From Streptomyces sp. RerS4 (GTDB lineage Bacteria; Actinomycetota; Actinomycetes; Streptomycetales; Streptomycetaceae), in the NCBI RefSeq assembly GCF_023515955.1, contig NZ_CP097322.1, positions 5,504,501 to 5,568,500 of the forward strand: a DNA stretch of 64,000 nucleotides, given 5' to 3'. A program made the position numbers and the translations under genes. Below, in pieces: positions 1 to 9,056 of this stretch. The notes under the pieces were generated by a model. That model made no database searches, was not told the DNA's origin, and saw nothing but the letters and a program-made list of their open reading frames with translations. Every line of letters begins with the position of its first letter. The stretch's first letter is position 1.

Positions 1-1
1 G

Positions 2-679
2 GACTCCCTCGCCTCGGCCATCGCCGTCCTGGGGCGGCTGCGGCTGCTCGAATCGCTGGAACTGGCGGAGTTCTTCACGGCCGACGGCCTGGCCCTGGTC
101 CTGGAGCGGAGCGGACTGCCGGCCCCCTTCCGCAGCGCCCACCCCGTCCATCTCCTCGTCGAGTGCGCGGGCCGCCGCGATCCGTCCGGGGAACTGGCCG
201 AGCTGCTGGAGGAGGCCGACGTGCGCGAGGTGGCCGTCGCCCTCCAGGACGCGGACCGCCGCCGCCTGGCCGCGTACCGGGAGCGGCACACCGAGTCGAT
301 CAACGCCGCCGGGATCCCGCTGAAGCTCGACGTCACCGTGCCCCTCGCCGCGCTGCCCGGCTTCGTCGCCGACCTGCCGGCGCTCCTGGCCGGCCGGGGG
401 AGCCCGTACGTCTTCGGTCACCTCGCGGAGGGGAACGTCCACGTGAACCTCCTCGGCGTCGCGCCCGCCGACGAGGAAGCCGTCACCGAGGCGGTGCTCG
501 ACCGCGTCGCCGCCGCTGGCGGCAGCATCAGCGCCGAACACGGCATCGGCCGCGCCAAGGCCCCGTACCTGCACCTGACCCGATCGGCCGCCGACATCGC
601 CGTGATGCGCTCGATCAAGGCGGCCCTCGACCCCACCGGTCTGCTGAGTCCGCACACCCTGCTGCCCACCGACGCCTGA
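2..679 (+). CDS. FAD-linked oxidase, C-terminal part (partial)
   Basis: The reading frame is open from the left edge to a TGA at 677-679, so only the last 225 or so residues are present. They match the C-terminal (cap and FAD-anchoring) domain of the glycolate oxidase GlcD / D-lactate dehydrogenase / 2-hydroxyglutarate dehydrogenase group: the stretch FGHLAEGNVHVN, the family motif EHGIGRAK and the ending DPTGLLSPHTLLP are typical. Such enzymes oxidise 2-hydroxy acids, using an N-terminal FAD domain that lies outside this window. Substrate cannot be told from this half. It lies upstream of the cluster regulator with a 255-base gap and shares none of the cluster's promoter motifs, so it is probably the left flank. 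Confidence 0.85.
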   Translation, partial: DSLASAIAVLGRLRLLESLELAEFFTADGLALVLERSGLPAPFRSAHPVHLLVECAGRRDPSGELAELLEEADVREVAVALQDADRRRLAAYRERHTESINAAGIPLKLDVTVPLAALPGFVADLPALLAGRGSPYVFGHLAEGNVHVNLLGVAPADEEAVTEAVLDRVAAAGGSISAEHGIGRAKAPYLHLTRSAADIAVMRSIKAALDPTGLLSPHTLLPTDA

Positions 680-934
680 GCCGAACCGAAGGCCGAAGGC
701 CCCGACGACACCGGGTTTCCGGTTTGCCGTCGCTTGGCTTGATGTTTGCCCTCTCGATGAGGTCGCGAGGAGACGCGCGAGAGCGAGTTTCAGCCAATCG
801 CCACATGACGGATCAGCTTTCGGTCATGGGTGCCTCACCAGCCACATGGCTTATGCCGTGCCTCTTTTCTGTCAGCGGCAGACAGGTAGGCTGCTGCCGC
901 TGGCCGGGCCCGGTCAGTGACGGGGGGAGACACA
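680..934. promoter_or_regulatory. intergenic region upstream of the first SARP regulator
   Basis: A stretch of about 255 bases without a gene. It is AT-richer than its surroundings and must contain the promoter of the SARP gene. A TAGGCT hexamer lies about 45 bases before the start, but no convincing -35 partner was found. The paired heptamers found in front of the cluster operons are absent here, so this regulator does not look autoregulated by that motif. Confidence 0.35.
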
Positions 935-3934
935 TTGGGCGAGCGACTCAGTTTCAGAATTCTTGGTCCACTTATGGCCACCGCGGGGGAGCGATCGGTT
1001 CTGGTAGGAGGTGCCCGGCAACGTACGATTCTGGCCCTTTTGCTTTTGAGTCCCGGTCGAATCGTGCCCGTTGACACCCTGGTGGACGTAGTGTGGAACG
1101 GGAGGCCTCCGGCCACCGCGCGCACTCAGGTCGCCATCGTCATCGCGGCCCTGCGCAAGGCCTTCAAGGCCGAGGGCGTGACCGAGGAGGTCATCGCCAC
1201 CGCGCACCCCGGGTACCTGCTGCGCGCCGAGGGCCACACCCTGGACACCGTCACCTTCACCGAGCTGGTGGCGGAGGCCGAGATCGCGGTCCGCGAGCAG
1301 AGACCGGCCGACGCGGCGCGGTTCTACGCGGAGGCGCTCGCCCTGTGGAGGGGCCCAGCCCTGGCCGGGGTGACCGGTCAGCTCGTGGAGGACGAGGCGG
1401 CCCGCTGGGAAGAGGTCCGCATCAACGCCTACGAGGCGCACACGAGCGTGCAACTGGACCTCGGCCGACATCAACTCCTGCTGCCGGAACTCGCGGCGGC
1501 CGTACGCGAACACCCGCTGCGCGAACGCACCCGCTACCACCTGATCCTCGCCCAGTACCGGGCCGGCCGGCGCGCGGAGGCGATGGAGAGCTTCCGGGAG
1601 GCGCGGCGCCAGTTCATCGACGAGCTGGGCATGGAACCGGGCCCCGAGCTCCAGGAACTGCACGACGCGATCCTGCGCGACGACCCCTCCCTGGGGGCGC
1701 TGCCCCCGGAGAGCCCACCCGATCCGGCGGCGGCGCGCGGGCAGGTCGTCCCGTCCGAACTCCCGCCGGACGTACCCGGATTCGCCGGACGGGGCGAGGA
1801 ACTCGCCGCCCTCGACGCCCTGGTGGACGGTCAGGACGACGTCGGCGGGCGCACCCCCACCGTCGGACTGATCACCGGCGTCGCGGGCGTCGGCAAAACC
1901 GGTCTCGCCGTCCGCTGGGCGCACCGGGTTACCGAACAGTACCCGGACGGCAGGCTGTTCGCCGACCTGCGCGGCTATGACGAACACCACGCCCCGACCA
2001 CCGCCGGCGACATCCTCAGCCGCTTCCTGCGCTCCCTCGGCGTGGACAGCGACGACGTGCCCAACGGGCTGGAGGACCGGATCGCGCTGTACCGCAGCGT
2101 GCTCGCGGACCGCCGGGTGCTGATCGTGCTGGACAACGTACGGACCTTCGCGCAGATCCGCCCGCTACTGCCGGGCGGAACCGGGTGCACGGTGCTCGTC
2201 ACCAGCCGCGAGCAGCTGGAGCAGCTGGTCACCTGGCCCCAGCGGGCCCGCGTCCACCTGGGCCTGCTGCCCGAGGAGGACGCCGTCGAGCTGCTGGGCC
2301 GGATCGTCGGCGAGGCCCGCGTGCTCGCCGCGCCCGCCGAGTCGGCGCGGCTGGTCGAGCTGTGCGACCGGCTGCCGCTGGCGCTGCGCATCGCGGCCGC
2401 CCGGCTCGCCTCGAAGCCGCACTGGACGGTGCGGCACCTGGTGACCCGGCTGACCGACGGCCGCCGCCGGCTGGACGAGCTGAGCCAGGGCGAGTCCCAG
2501 ATCCGGGCCGGCTTCGAGCTCAGCTACCGCTACCTGCACAAGGACGCCGCCCGGCTCTACCGGCTGCTCGGGCTGCTCGGCGTACCCGACTTCACCGCGT
2601 GGGTCGGAGCCGCGCTGATGGACCAGGACGTCCTGGACGCGGAGCGGCTCATAGAGCACCTCGTGGACGCGCAATTCCTGGAGGTCGTCGGCGTCGACGC
2701 CACCGGCCAGCTGCGCTACCGGTTCCAGAACCTGCTGCGGCTGTACGCGGACGAACTGGCGCGGGCGCAGGAGAGTGAGGAGGACCGGCTGGCCGCCTGC
2801 GACCGGGTGTTCCGTACGTGCCTGACGATCGCGGAGCACGCGCACCGGCGGGAGAACGGCGGGGACCACGACATCGTGCACGGCGATGTCCCGCGCCGGG
2901 AGATCGACGCGTTCCTGCTGGACGAGTTGGTGGCGTCCCCCCTGGAATGGTTCGAGGCGGAACGCCTCTCCCTGGTGGCGGTCGTCGAGCAGTCGGCCCG
3001 GATGGGCATGCACGATCTGGCCTGGGACCTGGTCAACACCATGCAGGTCCTCTTCGAGACGCGCAACTACCTGGAGGACTGGCAGGCGTGCAGCAACCAC
3101 GCCCTGGCGGCGGCGCGCACCGCGGGCAACCTCCGCGGGCAGGCCGCCATGCACATGCAGCTGGGCGTGGTCGAACTGCGGCTGCGTCGTCTGTCCGAGT
3201 CCACCGAACGCCAGGAGACCGCCCTCGCGCTCTACCGGCAGGCGGGGGACGCTCACGGCGGGGCGCTCGCGCTGAGCAACCTGGCGTTCATCGACCGGAT
3301 CCGGGGAGCCTACGAGCAGGGCATGGCCCGGCTGACGGAGGCGCTGCCGGTGTTCCGGGAGGCGGGCGACCGGGTGGCCGTGGCGTCCGCGCTCCACAAC
3401 ATGGCGCAGTTCGCGCTCGACCAGGGCCGGCCGCAGACCGCCCTGGAGCTGAGCCAGGACGCCGTGCGGGTGTGCAAGGCCAACCCGGGGGGCCGGCGCG
3501 GTCTGGCGTTGGCCACGTACCGGCTGGCCCGTTCCTACCACGCGCTGGGGCGGTTGGAGGCCGCGGAAGGGGCCTTCGGCGAGGTGATCGGGCTCGTCAA
3601 GGAGAGGTCCGACCTGATCGGGCTCGCGTACGCGCTGCTGGGCCTCGCGGAGACCCGGCGGTCGGCCGGAGCGGTCGCGTCGGCCGAGGAGACGTACCTG
3701 GAGGCGTTGGACCTCTCGCGGCGCCATCACACACCGCTGCTGGAGGGGCAGATCCGGCTCGGCCTGGGGCAGGTCCGGTGTGCGGACGGCCGTGCGGACG
3801 AGGGCAGGGCCCAGCTGACCGCGGCGCTCGCGATCTTCCAGGGGATCGGGTCCCCGCCGTGGGAGGAGAAGGCGGCGCGGGCGCTGGAACAGATGGCCGA
3901 CGCCTGCCGGAAAGAGCGCGTAGCCGGCCAATAA
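935..3934 (+). CDS. AfsR/SARP-family regulator with NB-ARC and TPR domains
   Basis: Large transcriptional activator, about 999 residues. Domains in order: an OmpR-type winged helix (about 1-95, starting LSFRILGPL), a bacterial transcriptional activation (BTAD) domain (about 100-245, ELGMEPGPELQ), an NB-ARC ATPase domain with P-loop GVAGVGKT near residue 320, and TPR-like repeats in the last 260 or so residues. This is the AfsR layout and a typical pathway-specific activator of antibiotic clusters. The start is chosen as TTG at 935 because the purine run GGGGGGAGA at 922-930 is correctly spaced for it; the upstream in-frame GTG at 917 would place that run inside the gene. It is the obvious candidate to bind the paired heptamers in front of ten downstream promoters. 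Confidence 0.93.
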   Translation: MGERLSFRILGPLMATAGERSVLVGGARQRTILALLLLSPGRIVPVDTLVDVVWNGRPPATARTQVAIVIAALRKAFKAEGVTEEVIATAHPGYLLRAEGHTLDTVTFTELVAEAEIAVREQRPADAARFYAEALALWRGPALAGVTGQLVEDEAARWEEVRINAYEAHTSVQLDLGRHQLLLPELAAAVREHPLRERTRYHLILAQYRAGRRAEAMESFREARRQFIDELGMEPGPELQELHDAILRDDPSLGALPPESPPDPAAARGQVVPSELPPDVPGFAGRGEELAALDALVDGQDDVGGRTPTVGLITGVAGVGKTGLAVRWAHRVTEQYPDGRLFADLRGYDEHHAPTTAGDILSRFLRSLGVDSDDVPNGLEDRIALYRSVLADRRVLIVLDNVRTFAQIRPLLPGGTGCTVLVTSREQLEQLVTWPQRARVHLGLLPEEDAVELLGRIVGEARVLAAPAESARLVELCDRLPLALRIAAARLASKPHWTVRHLVTRLTDGRRRLDELSQGESQIRAGFELSYRYLHKDAARLYRLLGLLGVPDFTAWVGAALMDQDVLDAERLIEHLVDAQFLEVVGVDATGQLRYRFQNLLRLYADELARAQESEEDRLAACDRVFRTCLTIAEHAHRRENGGDHDIVHGDVPRREIDAFLLDELVASPLEWFEAERLSLVAVVEQSARMGMHDLAWDLVNTMQVLFETRNYLEDWQACSNHALAAARTAGNLRGQAAMHMQLGVVELRLRRLSESTERQETALALYRQAGDAHGGALALSNLAFIDRIRGAYEQGMARLTEALPVFREAGDRVAVASALHNMAQFALDQGRPQTALELSQDAVRVCKANPGGRRGLALATYRLARSYHALGRLEAAEGAFGEVIGLVKERSDLIGLAYALLGLAETRRSAGAVASAEETYLEALDLSRRHHTPLLEGQIRLGLGQVRCADGRADEGRAQLTAALAIFQGIGSPPWEEKAARALEQMADACRKERVAGQ

Positions 3935-3961
3935 CCCCGCGATAAGTCGGGTCCCTAGCGT
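3929..3961 (+). promoter_or_regulatory. SARP-type operator and promoter for sbnB
   Basis: Heptamers CAATAAC (3929-3935) and CGATAAG (3940-3946) start 11 bases apart. Nine bases later comes TAGCGT (3956-3961), a good -10. The first repeat overlaps the stop codon of the upstream regulator. Confidence 0.6.
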
Positions 3962-4000
3962 CATCGCGGACGAGAAAACTGCCGAGTTGTGGAGTCTGCG

Positions 4001-5035
4001 ATGTCACGTACGGCCGGTGCGCCTTCCTTTGCCGTGATTCCCGGTGCCCAGGTGCACGAAGTCCTCGACGGCCGTGCGCCCGAAGTGGTCGGATTGATCG
4101 AATCCGCTTATCGGGTGCACGGCGAGGGCGGGACGGTGAATCCGCCGTCCTATTTCCTGCGTTTTCCCGACCGGCCGACCTCGCGGATCATCGCGCTGCC
4201 GGCGTCCCTCGGGGGAGCGGCGCCGGTCGACGGGCTGAAGTGGATTTCCAGCTTCCCCGAGAACGTGGCGGCCGGAATTCCGCGCGCCTCCGCCGTACTG
4301 ATCCTCAACGACCCGGAAACCGGCTACCCGATCGCCTGCCTGGAGTCCTCGATCATCAGCGCGGCCCGCACCGCCGCCTCCGCCGCGCTGGCCGCCGACC
4401 GGCTCAGCCCGGCCGGCCGTCGTCCGCGTCGGATCGGCTTCTTCGGCGTCGGCCTGATCGCCCGCTTCATCCACCAGTACCTGGCGGGCACGGGCTGGGA
4501 GTTCGACGCGATCGGCGTGCACGACCTGTCCACCGAGCACGCCGACGGCTTCGCCGACTACCTCGCCCGCGCCGGCGAGCAGGGGCCGGTCACCGTGCAC
4601 GACAGCGCCGAGAAGCTGATCCGCGAGAGCGACCTCGTCGTCTTCGCGACCGTCGCGGGCACCCCCCACGTCACCGACCCGGCCTGGTTCGGTCACAACC
4701 CGCTGGTCCTGCACGTCTCGCTGCGCGACCTGGCGCCCGAGGTGATCCTCTCCGGTTTCAACGTCGTGGACGACATCGAGCACTGCCTGAAGGCCGACAC
4801 CTCCCCCCACCTCGCCGAACAGCTCACCGGCAGCCGCGACTTCGTCGACGGCACCCTCTACGACGTCCTGGCCGGGAACCTCGCGGTCCCCGAGGACAAG
4901 CCGGTCTTCTTCTCCCCCTTCGGCCTGGGCGTCCTCGACCTCGCCGTCGGCCGCCACATCCACGACACCCTCCGGGAGCAGGGCCGGCTCACCGTCGTGG
5001 AGGACTTCTTCCACGAGATGCGCCGCTACGGCTGA
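4001..5035 (+). CDS. sbnB: 2,3-diaminopropionate biosynthesis dehydrogenase SbnB
   Basis: Ornithine-cyclodeaminase-fold enzyme. Staphylococcal SbnB oxidatively hydrolyses N-(1-amino-1-carboxy-2-ethyl)-glutamate with NAD to give L-2,3-diaminopropionate and 2-oxoglutarate. The characteristic N-terminal stretch VNPPSYFLRFPD, KWISSFPENV and the Rossmann motif GVGLIARF are all visible, and the length (344 residues) is usual. ATG 4001 is preferred over GTG 3989 because GGAG at 3991-3994 sits six bases before it. It opens the operon sbnB-trpE-trpG-DAHP synthase behind a SARP-type promoter. Its partner SbnA is at 14.1 kb under a separate promoter of the same design. Together they make Dap, presumably an NRPS substrate. 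Confidence 0.92.
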   Translation: MSRTAGAPSFAVIPGAQVHEVLDGRAPEVVGLIESAYRVHGEGGTVNPPSYFLRFPDRPTSRIIALPASLGGAAPVDGLKWISSFPENVAAGIPRASAVLILNDPETGYPIACLESSIISAARTAASAALAADRLSPAGRRPRRIGFFGVGLIARFIHQYLAGTGWEFDAIGVHDLSTEHADGFADYLARAGEQGPVTVHDSAEKLIRESDLVVFATVAGTPHVTDPAWFGHNPLVLHVSLRDLAPEVILSGFNVVDDIEHCLKADTSPHLAEQLTGSRDFVDGTLYDVLAGNLAVPEDKPVFFSPFGLGVLDLAVGRHIHDTLREQGRLTVVEDFFHEMRRYG

Positions 5036-5107
5036 GCCCCTGCCCCCTGCCGCCTCCTGCACCCTGTCCCCTGCTTCCCCGTCCCCCTGCCCCGGGAAAG
5101 AGATCCA

Positions 5108-6649
5108 GTGACCACAGTGCTCGACACCACCACTCGGGCGCCGGCCGACCACGGTCGCTCCCCCCTGCGCGTCCACATCGAGGAGACCCCCCTCGACCCG
5201 CATCCGCCGATGGAGCTGTACGAGGCCCTGCGGGGGCGGTTCGGGGAGGACGTCTTCCTGCTGGAGTCCCTGGAGAGCCCCGAGTTCGACGGCAACCGCG
5301 CCGTCGTCGGCTTCGGCCGGCTCGCCGAGCTGCGGATCCACCCCGGGCGGATCTCCGCCGTCGGCGTGCCCTCCGTACTGGCCCGGCTGTCCGAGGTCGC
5401 CGACCGACTCGGGCTGGCCGTCGGCCCCGGCGGTGACCGGCTGTTCGAGCGCCCCGGCCAGGTCTGGGACGTCCTGCGGGCCGTGCAGGCCTCCTTCGAC
5501 GTAGACAGCACCCGGCCCGACTACGCCTTCGGCTTCCTCGCCACCATCGGCTACGGCGCCGCCTGGTACATGGAGGACCTGCCCGAGCGGCCCGCCCGCG
5601 CCGACGACGCCCCCGACCTCGTCCTGACCCTGTTCCAGGACACCGTCTGGTACGACCTCGACGCCGGCGCCGTCGTCCGCCTCGCGGCCCGCGCCGCCGG
5701 GGGCTTCGGCCCCGACGGCGGGCCCGCCGCCCATACCGACCTCGCCGGGATCGTGGAGCGCCTCACCGCCGGGATGAGCGAACCCGCCGGTCGCGTCCCC
5801 GAGGCGCCCGCGCCGTCGGCGGTGCGCGACAGCACCGACGAGGCCGCCTTCCGTGCCGACGTCGCACGCTGCCTGCGCCACATCGGCGTCGGCGACATCT
5901 ACCAGATCCAGATAGGCCACCGCATCGAGGTCGACACCGCCCTGACCCCGGCGGAGGTCTACCGGCGCCTGCGCGCCCGCAACCCCTCCCCGTACATGTA
6001 CCTCGTCCCCCGCTGCGGCTCCACCCTGATCGGCGCCAGCCCCGAGGTGCTCTTCCGGACCGAGGGCGACCGCATCGTCATGCGTCCCATCGCCGGCACC
6101 ACCCCGCGCAGCGGGGACCCGGCCGTGGACGGGCCGCGCGTCGAGACCCTGCTCGCGAGCGAGAAGGAACGGGCCGAGCACGTCATGCTCGTGGACCTGT
6201 GCCGCAACGACATCGGCCGGGTGTGCCTGCCCGCCACCCTGGACGCGCCCGAGGTGATGACGGTCGAGACCTTCTCGCACGTCTTCCACCTCGTCTCCAC
6301 CGTCGAGGGCCTGCTCGCCCCGGGGGAGGACACCTGGTCGGCGCTGGCCGCCACCTTCCCCGCCGGCACCGTCACCGGCGCCCCCAAGATCCGCGCCATG
6401 GAGATCATCTCCGAACTGGAGTCCGAACCCCGGGACATGTACGCCGGAGCCGTCGGCCTCGTCGACGTCCGCGGCTGGTCCCGCCTCGCGCTGTGCATCC
6501 GTACGGTCACCCACGACGGGTCGACGTACTCCACCCAGAGCTGCGCCGGCATCGTCGCGGACTCCTCGCCCGCCGCCGAGTGGCGCGAGACCCTGCACAA
6601 GATGGGGGCGGCCCACTGGGCGCTCACCGGTGAGGAGCTGTCGGCGTGA
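5108..6649 (+). CDS. trpE: anthranilate synthase component I (TrpE type)
   Basis: Chorismate-utilising enzyme of 513 residues. The motif PIAGT near residue 327 marks anthranilate synthase; aminodeoxychorismate synthase carries PIKGT instead. Further signatures are LVDLCRNDIGR, GAPKIRAM and the C-terminal QSCAGIV. An LLES motif near residue 44 is the region that binds feedback tryptophan in housekeeping TrpE; it is present but followed by unusual residues, so sensitivity cannot be judged. GTG 5108 follows GGGAAAGAG. The next gene overlaps by 4 bases, so this is a two-subunit enzyme. In a peptide cluster with a tryptophan halogenase it most likely raises tryptophan supply; anthranilate as a direct building block is the alternative. 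Confidence 0.92.
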   Translation: MTTVLDTTTRAPADHGRSPLRVHIEETPLDPHPPMELYEALRGRFGEDVFLLESLESPEFDGNRAVVGFGRLAELRIHPGRISAVGVPSVLARLSEVADRLGLAVGPGGDRLFERPGQVWDVLRAVQASFDVDSTRPDYAFGFLATIGYGAAWYMEDLPERPARADDAPDLVLTLFQDTVWYDLDAGAVVRLAARAAGGFGPDGGPAAHTDLAGIVERLTAGMSEPAGRVPEAPAPSAVRDSTDEAAFRADVARCLRHIGVGDIYQIQIGHRIEVDTALTPAEVYRRLRARNPSPYMYLVPRCGSTLIGASPEVLFRTEGDRIVMRPIAGTTPRSGDPAVDGPRVETLLASEKERAEHVMLVDLCRNDIGRVCLPATLDAPEVMTVETFSHVFHLVSTVEGLLAPGEDTWSALAATFPAGTVTGAPKIRAMEIISELESEPRDMYAGAVGLVDVRGWSRLALCIRTVTHDGSTYSTQSCAGIVADSSPAAEWRETLHKMGAAHWALTGEELSA

Positions 6650-7242
6650 AGGTCCTGCTCGTGGACGCGTACGACAGCTTCACCCACATCATCGACCAGT
6701 ACCTGCGCACCCTCGGCGCCACCACCGAGGTCGTCCGCTCCCGCACCGAGAGCCCCGACGCCCTCGCCGCGCGGCGGCCGGACGCGGTGGTGCTGGGCCC
6801 CGGCCCGGGGCACCCCGCCGAGTCGGGCCACGTCGAGCTCGTGCACCGCTTCGCCGGGCGGGTGCCGCTGCTCGGGATCTGCCTCGGCCACCAGGCCATC
6901 GCCCTGGCCCACGGCGGCCGGGTACGGGTCGCCGACCGGCTCAAGCACGGCAAGACCAGCGAGGTCACCCACGACGGCGCCGGCGTGTTCACCGGCCTCG
7001 ACACCCCCATGACCGCCACCCGTTATCACTCGCTCATCGTCGAACAACCCCTGCCGCAGGAGCTGACCGCCACCGCCCACGCCGTCGACGACGGCTACGT
7101 CATGGGGTTGCGCCACCGCACCCTGGCCGTCGAAGGGGTGCAGTTCCACCCCGAGTCGATCACCACGGTCGGCGGCATGCGGCTCCTGCGGAACTTCCTC
7201 ACCACCGCACGCACCCCGTCAGCGGACACCCTCGCCGGGTGA
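6646..7242 (+). CDS. trpG: anthranilate synthase component II, glutamine amidotransferase
   Basis: Class I glutamine amidotransferase of 198 residues that releases ammonia from glutamine for the component I subunit. The catalytic Cys lies in LLGICLGHQ and the His-Glu pair in VQFHPES; the oxyanion region reads LGPGPGHP. The GTG start overlaps the trpE stop (GTGA), indicating translational coupling and a stable 1:1 complex. PabA proteins are nearly indistinguishable by sequence, so the assignment rests on the TrpE-type partner. Confidence 0.9.
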   Translation: MKVLLVDAYDSFTHIIDQYLRTLGATTEVVRSRTESPDALAARRPDAVVLGPGPGHPAESGHVELVHRFAGRVPLLGICLGHQAIALAHGGRVRVADRLKHGKTSEVTHDGAGVFTGLDTPMTATRYHSLIVEQPLPQELTATAHAVDDGYVMGLRHRTLAVEGVQFHPESITTVGGMRLLRNFLTTARTPSADTLAG

Positions 7243-7256
7243 CAAAGGAGCATCTC

Positions 7257-8585
7257 GTGGAGCACGTGGATTCCTGGCGGGCCCTGCCCGCGGCACAACA
7301 GCCCGACTGGCCCGACGCCGGGGCCCTGGACACCGTACGGGCGCACCTGCGCGACACCGTCCCGCTCGTGGTCGCCGCCGAATGCGAGCAGCTCAAGGCG
7401 CGGCTCGGCGCGGTCGCCCGGGGCGAGGCCTTCGTCCTCCAGGGCGGGGACTGCGCGGAGACCTTCGCGGACGTCCGGGAGGACTCCGTACGCCGCAAGG
7501 TGCGCACCCTGCTCCAGATGGCGCTGGTCCTCCAGTACGCCGCGTCCGTGCCGGTCGTGAAGATCGGCCGGATGGCGGGCCAGTACGCCAAACCCCGCTC
7601 CAAGCCGACCGAGACGCGCGGCGGGGTGACCCTGCCCGCCTACCGGGGCGACGCCGTCAACGGCTTCCCCTTCGAGGCGGCCGAGCGGGAACCGGACCCC
7701 GGCCGGCTGCTGCGCATGCACCAGGCCGCCGCCGGGACCCTGAACCTCGTACGGGCCTTCACCACCGGCGGCTACGCGGACCTGCGCCAGGCGCACGCCT
7801 GGAACCAGGACTTCGTGGCCCGCTCGCCCGTCGGCGAACGCTACGCGGCGCTCGCCACCCAGATCGACCAGGCCCTGAACTTCATGCGCGCCTGCGGGGC
7901 CGACGAACGCATCCAGCACGCCGTGGAGTTCTACGTCAGCCACGAGGGCCTGCTGCTGGAGTACGAGGAGCCCCTGGTCCGGGAGGACCCGGTGACCGGG
8001 CGGCACTACGCGACCAGCGGCCACATGCTCTGGATCGGGGAGCGCACCCGCGACCTCGGCGGGGCGCACGTGGAGTTCTTCTCGAAGATCGCCAACCCGA
8101 TCGCGGTCAAGCTCGGCCCCACCACCGACTCGGACACGGTGCTGCGGCTGATCGACCGGCTCGATCCGGAGCGCGAGCCGGGCCGGCTGACCTTCATCGT
8201 GCGGATGGGCGCGGGTCAGGTCCGAGAGCGGCTGCCCGAGCTGGTGGAGAAGACGGCCGCGGAGGGGGCGCCGGTGGCGTGGGTGAGCGATCCCATGCAC
8301 GGCAACACCTTCGAGGCCCCGTCGGGGCTCAAGACGCGCCGCTTCGACGACATCGTCGACGAGGTGAAGGGCTTCTTCGAGGTCCACCGCGAGCTCGGGA
8401 CGCACCCCGGGGGCGTGCACCTGGAGTTCACCGGGGGCGATGTCACCGAATGCGTGGGCGGCGGTGAGGAAGTCAGCCTGGACGGGCTGAGCGAACGCTA
8501 CGAGTCCACCTGCGACCCCCGGCTCAACCGTACGCAGTCGCTGGATCTGGCCTTCCTGGTGGCCGAAATGTATCGGGAACGCTGA
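7257..8585 (+). CDS. class II 3-deoxy-7-phosphoheptulonate (DAHP) synthase
   Basis: Plant-type (class II) DAHP synthase of 442 residues, condensing phosphoenolpyruvate with erythrose 4-phosphate as the first committed step of the shikimate pathway. Family motifs include LQGGDCAETF, KIGRMAGQYAKPRS, GDAVNGF, SDPMHGNT and HLEFTGGDVTEC; the Cys, His and Glu metal ligands are present. GTG 7257 follows AAAGGAG with correct spacing and sits 14 bases after trpG. An extra copy in a secondary-metabolite operon usually lifts chorismate flux; together with trpE, trpG and trpD it forms a supply unit for tryptophan. A stem-loop candidate follows at 8638. Confidence 0.93.
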   Translation: MEHVDSWRALPAAQQPDWPDAGALDTVRAHLRDTVPLVVAAECEQLKARLGAVARGEAFVLQGGDCAETFADVREDSVRRKVRTLLQMALVLQYAASVPVVKIGRMAGQYAKPRSKPTETRGGVTLPAYRGDAVNGFPFEAAEREPDPGRLLRMHQAAAGTLNLVRAFTTGGYADLRQAHAWNQDFVARSPVGERYAALATQIDQALNFMRACGADERIQHAVEFYVSHEGLLLEYEEPLVREDPVTGRHYATSGHMLWIGERTRDLGGAHVEFFSKIANPIAVKLGPTTDSDTVLRLIDRLDPEREPGRLTFIVRMGAGQVRERLPELVEKTAAEGAPVAWVSDPMHGNTFEAPSGLKTRRFDDIVDEVKGFFEVHRELGTHPGGVHLEFTGGDVTECVGGGEEVSLDGLSERYESTCDPRLNRTQSLDLAFLVAEMYRER

Positions 8586-8637
8586 GCCTCCGCTTTCGCC
8601 CTTATGGCGGCCGGCTCCACCGAAGCGGGTCAAGGGC

Positions 8638-8668
8638 CGTCCCGGCTGCGTTTATCGCCGCCGGGACG
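8638..8668 (+). terminator. weak stem-loop after DAHP synthase
   Basis: Nine-base inverted repeat CGTCCCGGC / GCCGGGACG separated by a 13-base loop, 52 bases after the DAHP synthase stop. No T-run follows. It could end the sbnB-trpE-trpG-DAHP synthase transcript. Confidence 0.4.
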
Positions 8669-8814
8669 CCATCTGACCAGCGGTTATATCGTCCTTATTG
8701 AAATCGCGTGGCTCCCGAGGACGCAGCGATATCAGCTCGAAGTCGCCTCTTCCTAGTGTTCTTCTCACCGGAGCGAAGCAAAGCTCAAGCAGAAGTCGAC
8801 GGGGGAGAACAGAA

Positions 8815-9021
8815 ATGCAGATCATGTGGCGCACCCAGGTCAAGCGCATCACCGTCGCGATCATCGCGACCGTGGCCGTGGCGGGTGGGGTGCAGATCGC
8901 CAACGAGGGGACGACGGCCGGCGCGAGCAACGTGACGGCGGACGCCGGCACCCCGCAGGCCCCGGCCGCGGCTCCGACGTCCACGCCGACGGCGTCGCCG
9001 GACCACGACGAGTGGGGCTGA
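8815..9021 (+). CDS. small protein with N-terminal hydrophobic segment, unknown
   Basis: A 68-residue gene with ATG 8815 and a strong ribosome site (GGGGGAG, 7 bases before). Residues 1-11 are basic, about 12-26 form one hydrophobic segment (ITVAIIATVAVAGG), then a Thr/Ala/Pro-rich tail ends in the acidic-aromatic DHDEWG. It is best read as a signal peptide or single membrane anchor with a short exported tail. No family is recognised. It lies between the DAHP synthase and trpD on the same strand, inside the tryptophan-supply block. Nothing in it looks like a Trp-rich attenuator leader (one Trp at residue 5, one near the end). It could be an accessory membrane peptide or a small secreted product. 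Confidence 0.6.
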   Translation: MQIMWRTQVKRITVAIIATVAVAGGVQIANEGTTAGASNVTADAGTPQAPAAAPTSTPTASPDHDEWG

Positions 9022-9056
9022 GCGCCACACCGGACCACCCACCGAAAGGGATTCAA

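Noticed and set aside
917..934. GTG 917 as start of the first SARP
   Set aside because: The strong purine-rich ribosome site at 922-930 lies inside that reading and is correctly spaced only for TTG 935.
8815..9021. Small gene as a trp attenuation leader peptide
   Set aside because: It has only two Trp codons, far apart, a long signal-like segment and no overlapping terminator/antiterminator stems.
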